The notes under the pieces: model-generated
What the model was told of the DNA's origin: nothing
The model's input: only the letters and a program-made list of their open reading frames with translations
Database searches by the model: none
NCBI RefSeq assembly: GCF_900110225.1
Contig: NZ_FOCW01000001.1
Span: 1,341,937 to 1,405,936 of the forward strand
Direction: 5' to 3'
Source of the DNA: Allobrachymonas denitrificans DSM 15123
GTDB lineage: Bacteria; Pseudomonadota; Gammaproteobacteria; Burkholderiales; Burkholderiaceae_C
DNA length: 64,000 bases
Translations under genes and position numbers: made by a program
In this document: piece after piece, positions 39,874-49,000 of the stretch
Layout: every line of letters starts with the position of its first letter
Position numbering within the stretch: the stretch's first letter is position 1

Positions 39874-40033
39874 GATTGTTGCGTGGGGCGCAAACCATCC
39901 CCTACCCCCTGCACACTACGGTGCAGGGCGCATTCCGGCACGCCAAGCCGTGCCCGGAAGACGATCCGTTAGACTGTCCCGCCCGGCCTTCAGCATGCCT
40001 CCTTCATCGTACGCCTATCCACGCTCCAGCCCC

Positions 40034-41185
40034 ATGATTCCTGACTTGCATACTCCTCTATCTCCTGCCCCCGAACGCCAGCGCCTGCGCCTCCTCGGCG
40101 CGCTGGCCGGAGCCTCTGCCCTGGCACTGGCCGGCTGCGGCACGCCGCCCAAGCCGGCCGACACTGCGCCTGCACCCGTACCACGCCCGGGCGCCGCGCC
40201 TGCCCCGATCGCCCTCAACGGCAGCTATGCCCAGCGTGCCGACGTGATGGCGCAGGTACCGGACATGGCCCGCCGCCTCGGCCTGCCGGAAACCTATGTG
40301 CGCAATGCCATCGGCAATGCCGATTTCCTGCCCAGCGTGCCGCGCCTGATCCTGCCCTCGGGCAAGGGGGTGCGCCGCAGCTGGCGCGTGTACCGCAGCC
40401 GCTTTATCGACAACACGCGCATCCGCGCCGGCGTGCAGTTCTGGAACGAGAACGCCACGCAACTGCAGAAGGCCGAGCGTGAATATGGCGTGCCGGCCAA
40501 GTACATCGTCGGCATCGTGGGCGTGGAAACCATCTACGGCCGCAACGTGGGCAACATGCGCGTCATCGACACGCTGTCCACGCTGAGCTTCGACTTCCCG
40601 CAGGCTCACCCGCGCGCCGAGCAGCGCAATGCCTTCTTCCGCAGCGAGCTGGAGCACTACCTGCAGCTCACCTGGCAGAACCGCGATGATCCGCTCACGC
40701 TGCGCGGCAGCTACGCCGGTGCCATGGGTCTGCCCCAGTTCATGCCGTCGAGCTGGGTGAAGCATGCCGTCGACTTCGACCGCGACGGGCACATCGACCT
40801 GTTCGACAGCCCTACCGATGTGGTGGGCTCGGTGGCCCACTACTTCAAGCAGTACGGCTGGGTGAGCGGACTGGAGCCCGTGTACGACGTCAACTTCGAC
40901 CAGAGCCGACTGCAGCTCGCCACGCTGCTGGCCCCGGACATCACGCCCACCTTCACGCCGGAACAGTTTGGCGAACTGGGTGCCATGCCGGTCGGTCTTC
41001 CGGCAGGCTTCAGGCACAAGCTGGCGCTGATCGAGCTGGAAAACGGTTACGCGCCCGCCACCTACTACGCAGGCACCGACAACTTCTACGTCATCACGCG
41101 CTACAACAACAGCAGCTATTACGCCAAGGCCGTGATCGACCTGGCGAACGAAGTGGAACGTGCGATGCAGAGGCAGGCAAACTGA
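40034..41185 (+). CDS. mltB: MltB, membrane-bound lytic murein transglycosylase B
   Basis: The start is taken as ATG 40034 (383 residues) because it gives a lipoprotein signal of normal length (LAGC, Cys35); ATG 39995 is also in frame. A Pro/Ala-rich linker leads to the lysozyme-like domain, with the catalytic Glu in IVGVETIYGRN and the YAGAMGLPQFMPSSW and DRDGHIDLFDSPTDVVGSVAHYF signatures. It cleaves peptidoglycan to 1,6-anhydro products at the outer-membrane inner face. Single gene; it reads away from the deacetylase gene. Confidence 0.94.
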   Translation: MIPDLHTPLSPAPERQRLRLLGALAGASALALAGCGTPPKPADTAPAPVPRPGAAPAPIALNGSYAQRADVMAQVPDMARRLGLPETYVRNAIGNADFLPSVPRLILPSGKGVRRSWRVYRSRFIDNTRIRAGVQFWNENATQLQKAEREYGVPAKYIVGIVGVETIYGRNVGNMRVIDTLSTLSFDFPQAHPRAEQRNAFFRSELEHYLQLTWQNRDDPLTLRGSYAGAMGLPQFMPSSWVKHAVDFDRDGHIDLFDSPTDVVGSVAHYFKQYGWVSGLEPVYDVNFDQSRLQLATLLAPDITPTFTPEQFGELGAMPVGLPAGFRHKLALIELENGYAPATYYAGTDNFYVITRYNNSSYYAKAVIDLANEVERAMQRQAN

Positions 41186-41323
41186 GGCCTGACAGAAACA
41201 GCATCCAGCGGGGGCATGCCGGCCATGCCACTGCCGGCCTGCAGCCGAAAGCGCCCTTGTCCGACATGGCCAGCCCCGCGCTGCCGTTAGAGTGGACTCC
41301 ACGTTTTGCTACAGGAGAACACG

Positions 41324-41920
41324 ATGACTTTCCCCGCTTCCTTCCGCACCATCGGGCTGGCTGGCGCCATTGCAGCCGGCGTTCTGGGCCTTTCCGCCTG
41401 CACGACCACGCCGTCGACCAGTGCCGCCACCCCGACTGTTCCGTCGAACACGCGCGCCTCGGTGGATGCCCAGGTGGATGCCGCGCTGAACCGTCTGTAC
41501 AACACCGTTCCGGGCTCGCGTGAACTGGTGGCACGCTCCAAGGGCGTGCTGGTGTTCCCGGCTGTGGTGGGCGGCTCCTTCATTGTGGGTGCGGAGTATG
41601 GCCGCGGCGCGCTGCGCGTGGATGGCAAGACACTGGATTACTACAGCACCACGGCTGCCTCCATCGGCCTGCAGGCGGGCGCACAGTCCAAGGCGGTGTA
41701 CTACGTCTTCACCACCCAGGACGCGCTTGACAAGTTCCGTGCCAGCAACGGCTGGACGGCAGGCGTGGATGCCACTGTCGCGGTGGCGCAGATCGGTGCC
41801 AACGGTACTGTCGATACGCGCACCCTGCAACAACCGGTGGTGGCCTTCGTGCTGAACAATGCCGGCCTGGAAGCAGGCGTGTCGCTGCAAGGCTCCAAGA
41901 TCACGAAGATCGCCCTCTGA
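41324..41920 (+). CDS. SYLF/YSC84-type lipoprotein
   Basis: The start is ATG 41324 (198 residues) with AGGAGAA eight bases upstream. A lipobox (LSAC, Cys26) is followed by a short Thr/Ser-rich stretch and the SYLF domain: ARSKGVLVFPAVVGGSFIVG and GRGALRVDG, then a C-terminal beta part ending LQGSKITKIAL. Eukaryotic members bind phosphoinositides; bacterial ones are periplasmic lipoproteins of unknown role. A strong terminator follows. Confidence 0.88.
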   Translation: MTFPASFRTIGLAGAIAAGVLGLSACTTTPSTSAATPTVPSNTRASVDAQVDAALNRLYNTVPGSRELVARSKGVLVFPAVVGGSFIVGAEYGRGALRVDGKTLDYYSTTAASIGLQAGAQSKAVYYVFTTQDALDKFRASNGWTAGVDATVAVAQIGANGTVDTRTLQQPVVAFVLNNAGLEAGVSLQGSKITKIAL

Positions 41921-41940
41921 TCTTCCGCGCTGTTGAATGA

Positions 41941-41980
41941 AAAACCCCGCACCGGTTTCCCGGTCGGGGTTTTTTCTTTT
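41941..41980 (+). terminator. Terminator of the SYLF gene
   Basis: AAAACCCCG and ACCGG (one base apart) pair with CCGGT and CGGGGTTTT around loop TTTC; a T-run follows. It may serve both strands. Confidence 0.93.
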
Positions 41981-42070
41981 TGATCAGCGCCATTGCCCAC
42001 ATGCGGCTTGAGCTTCAGCGGTCACGCCGCACGCGACATCGGCAATGGCAGCAGCGCCCGCTGCTCCCTA

Positions 42071-43363
42071 TCAGGCAGCCGCCAGCGCCTGATCCAGATC
42101 GGCAATGATGTCGTCGCTGTGCTCGATGCCGATGGACAGGCGGATCATGTCCTCGCTCACGCCGGCCTTTTCCAGCTCGGCCGGCGACAGCTGGCGGTGC
42201 GTGGTGCTGGCGGGGTGTGTGGCCAGAGTCTTGGCATCGCCGATGTTAACCAGACGCAGAATCAGCTGCAGCGCATCCTGGAAGCGCGCACCGGCTTCGC
42301 GGCCGCCCTTCACGCCGAAGTTCAGGATGCCGGAGGCATTGCCCTTCATGTACTTCTGCACCAGCGGGTAGTCCTTGTGGTCCGGCAGGCCCGAGTAGTT
42401 GACCCAGTTGACCTTGGGATGCTGCTGCAGGAACTCTGCCACCTTGCGGGAGTTCTCGCCGATGCGGTCCATGCGCAGCGGCAGGGTTTCCAGGCCCTGC
42501 AGGATCAGGAAGGCGTTGAACGGGCTGATGGCCGCACCCATGTTGCGCAGCGGCACGGTGCGTGCACGGCCGATGTAGGCGGCCGGGCCCAGGGCCTCGG
42601 TATAGACCACGCCGTGGTAGCTCACTTCCGGCTCGTTCAGGCGCTTGAAGCGCTCCTTGTGCTCGGCCCAGGGAAACTTGCCACTGTCGACGATGATGCC
42701 GCCAATGCTGGTGCCGTGGCCGCCGATGTACTTGGTCAGGGCATGCACCACGATATCGGCGCCGTGCTCGATCGGGCGGCACAGGTAGGGGCTGGGAACG
42801 GTGTTGTCCACGATCAGCGGCACGCCATGCGCGTGGGCGATGTCAGCCAGCTTCTCGAAATCCGTCACGTTGCCCAGCGGGTTGCCGATGGATTCGCAGA
42901 AGATGGCCTTGGTCTTGCTGTCGATCAGCTTGGCAAACTGCTCGGGCTGACGGTAGTCGGCAAAGCGCACCTCGATGCCGTACTGCGGCAGCGTGTGGGC
43001 AAACAGGTTGTAGGTACCGCCATACAGCGTGGACGAGGTGACGATGTTGTCGCCAGCTTCCGCGATGGTCTGGATGGCATAGGTAATGGCCGACATGCCC
43101 GAAGCCACTGCCAGGCCGGCAATGCCGCCTTCCATGGCTGCGACGCGCTTTTCCAGCACGTCCTGCGTCGGGTTCATGATGCGGGTGTAGATATTGCCTG
43201 CCACCTTCAGGTCGAACAGGTCGGCGCCGTGCTGCGTGTTGTCGAAAGTGTAGGACGTGGTCTGGTAGATCGGCACCGCCGCGGCACGCGTGGTGGGCTC
43301 CGAGCTGTAGCCGCCGTGCACGGCAATGGTTTCAGGCTTGAAGGTGCTGGGATCGAGCGCCAT
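42071..43363 (-). CDS. metY: O-acetylhomoserine sulfhydrylase (MetY)
   Basis: A 430-residue PLP enzyme of the Cys/Met metabolism family. Motifs include the opening PETIAVHGGY, YTRIMNPTQDVLEKRVAAMEGG, the PLP-binding HALTKYIGGHGTSIGG (catalytic Lys) and HPASTTHRQLSPAELEKAG near the end. The long form (about 430) and these motifs fit O-acetylhomoserine aminocarboxypropyltransferase, which forms homocysteine directly from O-acetylhomoserine and sulfide. AGGAGA precedes the ATG. No riboswitch-like fold was recognised in the 100-base gap upstream. Confidence 0.94.
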   Translation of the reverse strand: MALDPSTFKPETIAVHGGYSSEPTTRAAAVPIYQTTSYTFDNTQHGADLFDLKVAGNIYTRIMNPTQDVLEKRVAAMEGGIAGLAVASGMSAITYAIQTIAEAGDNIVTSSTLYGGTYNLFAHTLPQYGIEVRFADYRQPEQFAKLIDSKTKAIFCESIGNPLGNVTDFEKLADIAHAHGVPLIVDNTVPSPYLCRPIEHGADIVVHALTKYIGGHGTSIGGIIVDSGKFPWAEHKERFKRLNEPEVSYHGVVYTEALGPAAYIGRARTVPLRNMGAAISPFNAFLILQGLETLPLRMDRIGENSRKVAEFLQQHPKVNWVNYSGLPDHKDYPLVQKYMKGNASGILNFGVKGGREAGARFQDALQLILRLVNIGDAKTLATHPASTTHRQLSPAELEKAGVSEDMIRLSIGIEHSDDIIADLDQALAAA

Positions 43364-43463
43364 GGGTGTTATCTCCTGCGGGATTCGGTTCTTCGGGAAG
43401 ATGGCATGTTACAGCCTTTGGCCCGCCCTGTTCCCGGCATGGACAGATGGAATGGTGATTTGC

Positions 43464-44672
43464 TTATGTCAGCACGGCACCGGCCAGCGCACTCAGGGCC
43501 ACCACCAGCCATGGAGCCCAGCGCCGCCCCATCAGCAGCCACAGCGCCAGCCCCACCACCACCGGGTCCTGCCACTGCTGCACGCTGGCGGCACCCTGCT
43601 GCAGCAAGGCAGCCAGCAGCAGGCCCACCACAGCCGCGTTGATGCCCTGCAGGGCGCTGCGCAGCCAGCGCACATGGCGCCAGCGCTCCCAGAAGGGCAG
43701 CACACCAGCTACCAGCAGGAATGCCGGCAGGAAAATCGCGACCAGCGCCAGAGCAGCCCCTGTCCAGCCGGTGGGCGGCAATTTCATCGTGGCACCCAGA
43801 AACGCCGCGAAAGTGAACAGCGGCCCCGGCACGGCCTGTGCCAGCCCGTAGCCGGCCAGAAACACCGGCGCCTCCACCCAGCCCCGCTGCACCACTTCGC
43901 CTTCCAGCAAGGGCAGCACCACATGGCCACCGCCGAACACCAGGCTGCCGGTGCGGAAGAACGCAGCTACCAACTCCAGAGCCTGCAGGGTCCACGGCAG
44001 CATGCTCAGTACCAGCAGGAGGACAAACAGCAACAGCCACCCCAGGGCGGCACGGCTGCCCACAGCCACCTGCAGGGAGCCGTCACTTCCGGTGCTGCCG
44101 GATCGCAAGAGCCATACGCCGACGGCACCGGCCAGAGCCAGCATGACAATCACGCTCCCCGCCCACTGGCCGCCCCACCCCAGCACGCCCACCGCAACGA
44201 GCCCCATCAACACGACCTGCACCGGGCCGCGGCAGAAGGCCTGGCCCATGCTCCACACCGCCTGCAGAATCACCGCAATGGCCGCCAGATGCAGGCCGTG
44301 CAGCACGCCGGCCGGCACCGCACTGCCCCAGTGCATCAGCCCCTGCGCAGCAAGAACCAGCGCAATGGCAGACGGCATCGTGAAGCCCACCCAGGCCGCC
44401 AGCGCACCGCGATAGCCGGCACGCATCATGCCGATGCCCATGCCTACCTGGCTGCTGGCCGGCCCTGGCAGAAACTGGCAAAGCGCCACAAGGTCCGCAT
44501 ACGCCTGCTCGCTCAACCAGCGCCGCTTCGCCACCAAGGCCTCGCGGAAATAGCCCAGATGGGCTGCCGGACCACCAAAACTGGTCAGGCCCAGCTGCAG
44601 GAAAACCAGCAGTACCTCCATGGCAGAAGGCGGTTGTGAGTCGGACGAACGGGCAGTGGAAAGCGAAGACAT
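43464..44672 (-). CDS. chrA: ChrA-family chromate transporter
   Basis: The start is set at ATG 44672 (402 residues). It is a polytopic membrane protein with two homologous halves, each carrying a ChrA signature: LTSFGGPAAHLGYFREALV with LCQFLPGPASSQVG in the first, and FRTGSLVFGGGHVVLPLLEGEVV with AVPGPLFTFAAFLG in the second. ChrA proteins export chromate, probably with proton antiport; some serve other oxyanions. No chrB is adjacent. A further in-frame ATG at 44699 is possible. Confidence 0.9.
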   Translation of the reverse strand: MSSLSTARSSDSQPPSAMEVLLVFLQLGLTSFGGPAAHLGYFREALVAKRRWLSEQAYADLVALCQFLPGPASSQVGMGIGMMRAGYRGALAAWVGFTMPSAIALVLAAQGLMHWGSAVPAGVLHGLHLAAIAVILQAVWSMGQAFCRGPVQVVLMGLVAVGVLGWGGQWAGSVIVMLALAGAVGVWLLRSGSTGSDGSLQVAVGSRAALGWLLLFVLLLVLSMLPWTLQALELVAAFFRTGSLVFGGGHVVLPLLEGEVVQRGWVEAPVFLAGYGLAQAVPGPLFTFAAFLGATMKLPPTGWTGAALALVAIFLPAFLLVAGVLPFWERWRHVRWLRSALQGINAAVVGLLLAALLQQGAASVQQWQDPVVVGLALWLLMGRRWAPWLVVALSALAGAVLT

Positions 44673-44809
44673 GGCAAACAGGGCATGGAAGCATGTCATG
44701 ATACGGACGGAACGTGACAAATCCGGCGCCGTGCAGCGGCTGCCCGTTTGACGTTCCCGCGCATGCCAGCAGCTTGGCCTTCATCACCATTCAGCCAGAC
44801 ATTCCGACA

Positions 44810-45691
44810 ATGCCCGAATTCAAGCACATTCTTGCCGCCACCGACCTTTCTGCTCCTGCCAGGCACGCCGTGGAGCGTGCAGCCCTGCTGGCACGCAAGC
44901 TGGATGCGCGGCTGGATGTGATCCACGTGGCCGACCTGACGCCGCTGGAGAAGCTGCGCCACATGATGGGCGTCGGGCCGGAGGAATTGCGTGAACGGGT
45001 GGCCTCGCGTGCCAACGAGAAGCTGGATGAACTGCGCGCCGCGCTACGCAAGCGCCTGGGCGAGTTGCCGGGCCATGCCCACGTGGAATTCGGTTCGCTG
45101 CTGCCGGTCTTGAGCGAACAGGCACAGGGAGCGGATCTGCTGGTCTGCGGTTCGCGCGGCGAGAGTTTCATGCGCCATCTGCTGCTGGGCTCCACCGCAG
45201 AGCGCCTGCTCAATACCGCCTCCTGCCCCGTACTGGTGGTGAAGCAGCCCATGCACGAACCCTATCGCAACGTGCTGGTGCCGGTGGACTTCTCCAGTGC
45301 CTCGCTCACCGCCATCCGGCAGGCGCAACAGATTGCCCCCGGTGCGGAGCTGGTGCTGCTGCATGTGTACGAGGTGCCGTTTGCCGGCTACCTGCGTTAC
45401 GCCAGCGTGGAGCACGACACCTTCGCGCATTACCGCGACCAGGCCCGACAGGAAGCCACGCAGAAGCTCCAGGCCTTGCGCGACGAAGCCGGCTTGCCGC
45501 TGGACAGCACCCGCCTGCTGGTGCTGCAGGGTGATCCGGTCATGCGCATCGTGGAACAGGAACAGGAACAGTACGCCGAACTGATCGTGCTGGGCAAACA
45601 CGGCGAAAGCGCCATCACCGAGATGCTGCTGGGCAGCGTGACCAAGCGCGTACTGACCGAAGTGCAGAGCGACGTGCTGATTTCCGTGTGA
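44810..45691 (+). CDS. Tandem universal stress protein (UspA family)
   Basis: The start is ATG 44810 (293 residues). Two Usp domains lie in tandem: residues 1-145 (start FKHILAATDLS, end LLNTASCPVLVVKQP with the GSTAERL nucleotide motif) and about 152-293 (YRNVLVPVDFSSAS, GKHGESAITEMLLGSVTKRVL). Usp proteins bind ATP or AMP and help survive starvation and stress; the tandem form often dimerises internally. Single gene between divergent neighbours. Confidence 0.93.
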   Translation: MPEFKHILAATDLSAPARHAVERAALLARKLDARLDVIHVADLTPLEKLRHMMGVGPEELRERVASRANEKLDELRAALRKRLGELPGHAHVEFGSLLPVLSEQAQGADLLVCGSRGESFMRHLLLGSTAERLLNTASCPVLVVKQPMHEPYRNVLVPVDFSSASLTAIRQAQQIAPGAELVLLHVYEVPFAGYLRYASVEHDTFAHYRDQARQEATQKLQALRDEAGLPLDSTRLLVLQGDPVMRIVEQEQEQYAELIVLGKHGESAITEMLLGSVTKRVLTEVQSDVLISV

Positions 45692-45695
45692 GGAT

Positions 45696-46601
45696 TTACA
45701 GAGCCAGGCGCATGTCCTGGTGCGGGACGCCGCACTCCTCATACATGTGGCCCACCGGCTGGTAGCCCATGCGACGGTAGAAGCCCGCAGCCGACAACTG
45801 TGCCCCCAGCTGGATATGGCTGTCACCCCGCAGCCGTGCGCTTTCCTGCAGGGCCCGCATCACCAGCTGACCGGCTCCCGTTCCACGCAAGGGCTGCAGC
45901 ACCGCAACCCGGCCGATGCGCCCTACCCGCAGCACGCTGCCCTGCTCTTCCAACTCGATGGTTGGCAGCAGGCGCGCCGTGGCCAGTGCCATGCCGATAC
46001 GGTTGCATGCCACAGCGTGCAAGGCGCTTGCGTCCAGATCGTCGTACTCCTCTTCCGGCGCAAAGCCCTGCTCCAGCACAAACACCGGCTCCCGAACCGC
46101 TTGCGCCAGTTCGCGCAAGCCTTCCCAGTCGCCAGTCCGGCAGTTGACCATGTCGGCACCCGCCTCGAAGGCACCGTACAGTTCGCGCAGCGGCTCCGGC
46201 ACGGGCACGGCCTTCTGCTGCACCGGATCGGCATACACGTACAGCAACTCCGCACTGTTGAGCAACTGGTTGCCGCCGAACACCGCGCCCGTGAACAGCA
46301 GGCTGCTGCTGCCGATGCGTTCGCAGCGCAGGCAGACTTCCACCATGTCATCCAGCTTCGCGCTGGCGTGGAACTCGGTGGTCGCCTTCTTCAGATACAC
46401 ATCACAGCCGAAGCGCTGCATGGTGTCGCCATAGGGCAGCCCCAGGCTGCGCCAGTAATCGCTGAAGGCGGTGTCATACCAGGCCAGATAGTGCGCATTG
46501 AACACGATGTTCTGCATATCCACCTCGGACCAGCGCACGCGCAGGCGCGTTGCGTGACGAAACGAGGAACGGCTGGCTGCCGAGAAAATGGCCTGGGTCA
46601 T
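45696..46601 (-). CDS. Fusion of YbgC/FadM-type thioesterase and GNAT acetyltransferase
   Basis: 301 residues with two domains. The N-terminal half (about 15-145) is a 4HBT hotdog fold: LRVRWSEVDMQNIVFNAHYLAWYDTAFSDYW contains the Asp typical of YbgC-type thioesterases. The C-terminal half (about 155-301) is a GNAT fold with the acetyl-CoA loop VLQPLRGTGAGQLVM and a C-terminal YRRMGYQPVG, like ElaA. The first would hydrolyse acyl-CoA, the second acetylate an amine. The reason for their union is unknown; the same fusion occurs in other Burkholderiales. Confidence 0.88.
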   Translation of the reverse strand: MTQAIFSAASRSSFRHATRLRVRWSEVDMQNIVFNAHYLAWYDTAFSDYWRSLGLPYGDTMQRFGCDVYLKKATTEFHASAKLDDMVEVCLRCERIGSSSLLFTGAVFGGNQLLNSAELLYVYADPVQQKAVPVPEPLRELYGAFEAGADMVNCRTGDWEGLRELAQAVREPVFVLEQGFAPEEEYDDLDASALHAVACNRIGMALATARLLPTIELEEQGSVLRVGRIGRVAVLQPLRGTGAGQLVMRALQESARLRGDSHIQLGAQLSAAGFYRRMGYQPVGHMYEECGVPHQDMRLAL

Positions 46602-46623
46602 GTCTTGCCTCTACTGCAATAGT

Positions 46624-47604
46624 CTAGGGTTGCAACGCGGCCCGCAGGGCACGGGCTGCATCCGCATGCGCCTGACGCGCTTCGGGGATGGCATGCCCCA
46701 TCTTGATGAACTCGTGGATCACGCCGTTGTAGATCTCCAGTTCCACCGGCACACCGGCAGCACGCAGCTTGTCGGCCCAGAGCAGGCTGTCATCGACGAT
46801 GGGATCGCACTCTGCCAGGCCGATCCACAGGGGAGCCACGCCATCCACATGGTCGGCATGGATGGGCGCAAAGCGCCAGTCGGCAAACTGGGAAGGATCT
46901 TCGACAAAGCTGTGGAACATCCACTGAATCTGCGGCTCGGTAAGCAGGAAGCCCTCGGCGTAGAGCTTGCGCGAGGGCGTCAGCGGCTCCGCCTGCATGC
47001 CGGGATAGAACAGCAGCTGCAGGCGCAGCGGCACGCCTTCCTGCGCTGCCTGCACGGCACAGCCTGCAGCCAGCGTACCGCCGGCGCTGTCGCCACCCAC
47101 GGCAATGCGTGTTTCGTCCAGGCCGAGCACCGCAGCATGCTGGGTCAGCCAGAGCACGGCATCCCAGGCATCGTTGAAGGCAGCGGGAAACTTGTGTTCC
47201 GGCGCCAGACGGTAATCCACCGAGAGCACTGCGCAACCGCTCAGATGGCTCAGTACGCGGCACAGGGTGTCATGCGTCTCCACGCTGCCCACCACAAAAC
47301 CGCCGCCATGGAAGAACACCAGCACCGGCAGCACGGCCTGCCCTTCCGGCACCGGAGCGTACAGGCGGGCAGGCATGGGATGGCCGCCACGATTGGGAAT
47401 CTGCAGATCCTCGATGCGCGCCAGCGCCGGCGCCTCGACCTCCAGCACGTGCGAGCCCATGGCATAGGCTTCGCGCGCCAGATCGACGGGCAGCGACTCC
47501 ATGGGCGGGCGCGGCTTTCGGTGGATGCGCTGCAGCAGGTTGCGGACGTGCGGCTTGAGGTGGCGCCAGGCTTCGGGCTGGATGTGAGGGTCGGGCAGGT
47601 GCAT
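46624..47604 (-). CDS. HSL-family alpha/beta hydrolase (acetyl esterase type)
   Basis: 326 residues. The oxyanion hole HGGG is at 99-102, followed by VDYRLAPEHKFPAAFNDAWDA, the nucleophile elbow GDSAG (Ser173) and the C-terminal Asp/His of the triad in CDPIVDD and VIHEF. This is the hormone-sensitive-lipase branch, with short-chain ester substrates as the usual activity. It follows the thioesterase-GNAT gene by 22 bases in the same direction, possibly one operon. The natural substrate is unknown. Confidence 0.92.
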   Translation of the reverse strand: MHLPDPHIQPEAWRHLKPHVRNLLQRIHRKPRPPMESLPVDLAREAYAMGSHVLEVEAPALARIEDLQIPNRGGHPMPARLYAPVPEGQAVLPVLVFFHGGGFVVGSVETHDTLCRVLSHLSGCAVLSVDYRLAPEHKFPAAFNDAWDAVLWLTQHAAVLGLDETRIAVGGDSAGGTLAAGCAVQAAQEGVPLRLQLLFYPGMQAEPLTPSRKLYAEGFLLTEPQIQWMFHSFVEDPSQFADWRFAPIHADHVDGVAPLWIGLAECDPIVDDSLLWADKLRAAGVPVELEIYNGVIHEFIKMGHAIPEARQAHADAARALRAALQP

Positions 47605-47630
47605 GGGAATCGGGAAAAATCAGGCAACCA

Positions 47631-48761
47631 TCATAGTGGCTGGATGCGCGCAGGATCGGGATGCTCCAGCCATTCGGCAAACTCCTCCACCAGCTGCTGG
47701 CTGGCCGCCACGGCTTGCGACCATACGCGCACACGACCGGCGTGGTCATCGATATAGCGACGGAAGTCGTTGCGGTCGGGCAGTTTCCCGTTGGGCAGCT
47801 GGCGCACCCATTCGGGATTCGGTGCGAGCAGCAGCATGTGGTCCAGCGCATCGGTGCTGGCGTGGCGCCAGCGCAGGGATTTGTCGAGCCAGCCCGGCAC
47901 CACTGCCTGCTGGAAGTGTGGATACAGCACGATGCTTGCTGTGCCATCGCCCGCCGGCTGCACTGGGGACTGTCCCTTCAGGTAACGCAGATGCAGGTGG
48001 TAATCGGTAATGCCGCCATCCCAGTAGGCTCCCGCAGGAGCGCCTGGAATATCATGCACGGCTTCCAGCACGAAGGGAATCGAGCCACTGGCCTGCAAGG
48101 CCGGCATGAAGTTGGCCTGGGTGAGTTCCACCTGATGCGTGCGGAAGTCTCCAGCGTCGAACGGCATCGGACTGATATCACCCGCGGGCGGGCGTGGCGA
48201 GGAAAACACCACCCGGTCCAGCCAGTGCGACAGCGAGTTGCGACTCCAGGCATTGCTGCCATAAGCGGCCAGATAGCCCAGATGGCTGCGCCCTGCCCGC
48301 TCACGCGCCAGCAGGCGCCGCCCACGGGCAGCGACCACATGCAACCGGTAGCGCGGATGCGCCAGCACCTGCTCCACCCTGCCGCCGTAGAACTGCTGCA
48401 GATTCCGTGCAAAGGCCGCACTCACTTCCGCCGGCGGCGGCAGACGCTTGCGCCGGCCATCGTTGCGGGTCTTGAACTCCTCATGGATGTAGTTGTGCTC
48501 CAGCAACTGAAACGCGCTGACCGCATCCGGCAGACAGGCCGTCGCCATGCGCCAGGCACCGATGGATGCCCCCACCAGATGCACCGGCTGACTACTGCGC
48601 GTCAGCCAGTCGCCAAACAGGAACTGGTCCATGCGCAGCAGCATCAGCCCCTTGGGCCCGCCAGCTGCCGCCGGAATCACGCCGATGTGCTGCGGCAACA
48701 GGCCATGCTGCTGCACGTGGCGCAGCGCGGCGGGTCCGGCATGGATGGCTAGGGCACGCAT
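47631..48761 (-). CDS. Patatin-like phospholipase family protein
   Basis: The start is set at ATG 48761 (376 residues), giving the opening MRALAIHAGPAALRH; upstream in-frame codons are not conserved in character. Patatin-fold features: the Gly-rich AAAGGPKG oxyanion loop (about 31-38), the nucleophile GASIG (Ser66) and the catalytic Asp in YWDGGITDYH. Such proteins hydrolyse acyl esters of phospholipids. It lies 26 bases before the HSL-type esterase on the same strand, so the two lipolytic genes and the thioesterase fusion may form one transcription unit. Confidence 0.85.
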   Translation of the reverse strand: MRALAIHAGPAALRHVQQHGLLPQHIGVIPAAAGGPKGLMLLRMDQFLFGDWLTRSSQPVHLVGASIGAWRMATACLPDAVSAFQLLEHNYIHEEFKTRNDGRRKRLPPPAEVSAAFARNLQQFYGGRVEQVLAHPRYRLHVVAARGRRLLARERAGRSHLGYLAAYGSNAWSRNSLSHWLDRVVFSSPRPPAGDISPMPFDAGDFRTHQVELTQANFMPALQASGSIPFVLEAVHDIPGAPAGAYWDGGITDYHLHLRYLKGQSPVQPAGDGTASIVLYPHFQQAVVPGWLDKSLRWRHASTDALDHMLLLAPNPEWVRQLPNGKLPDRNDFRRYIDDHAGRVRVWSQAVAASQQLVEEFAEWLEHPDPARIQPL

Positions 48762-49000
48762 GGCAATCGACTTCCGTTCGTGGGCAAACTGCCAGTGTAA
48801 CCAGCGCCGGTGACTGCACTGGAATGCAGCATCCGTGACGCAGTTCCGCTTCTGCCGCAAAAGCACAAGCCGCGCCGCTTGTCGCCACGGATGCAAGCCG
48901 TAACAATCAGGCGCGTCGCAAGGCATTGAAGCCGCGACAGCGTCCCCGCATATTGGATTGCCGCTTGCGCGGCGTTGTCACCACAACAAGGAGAACGCAC

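Noticed and set aside
43364..43463. A SAM- or SAH-type riboswitch before metY
   Set aside because: The gap is only about 100 bases and shows no matching stems or conserved core.
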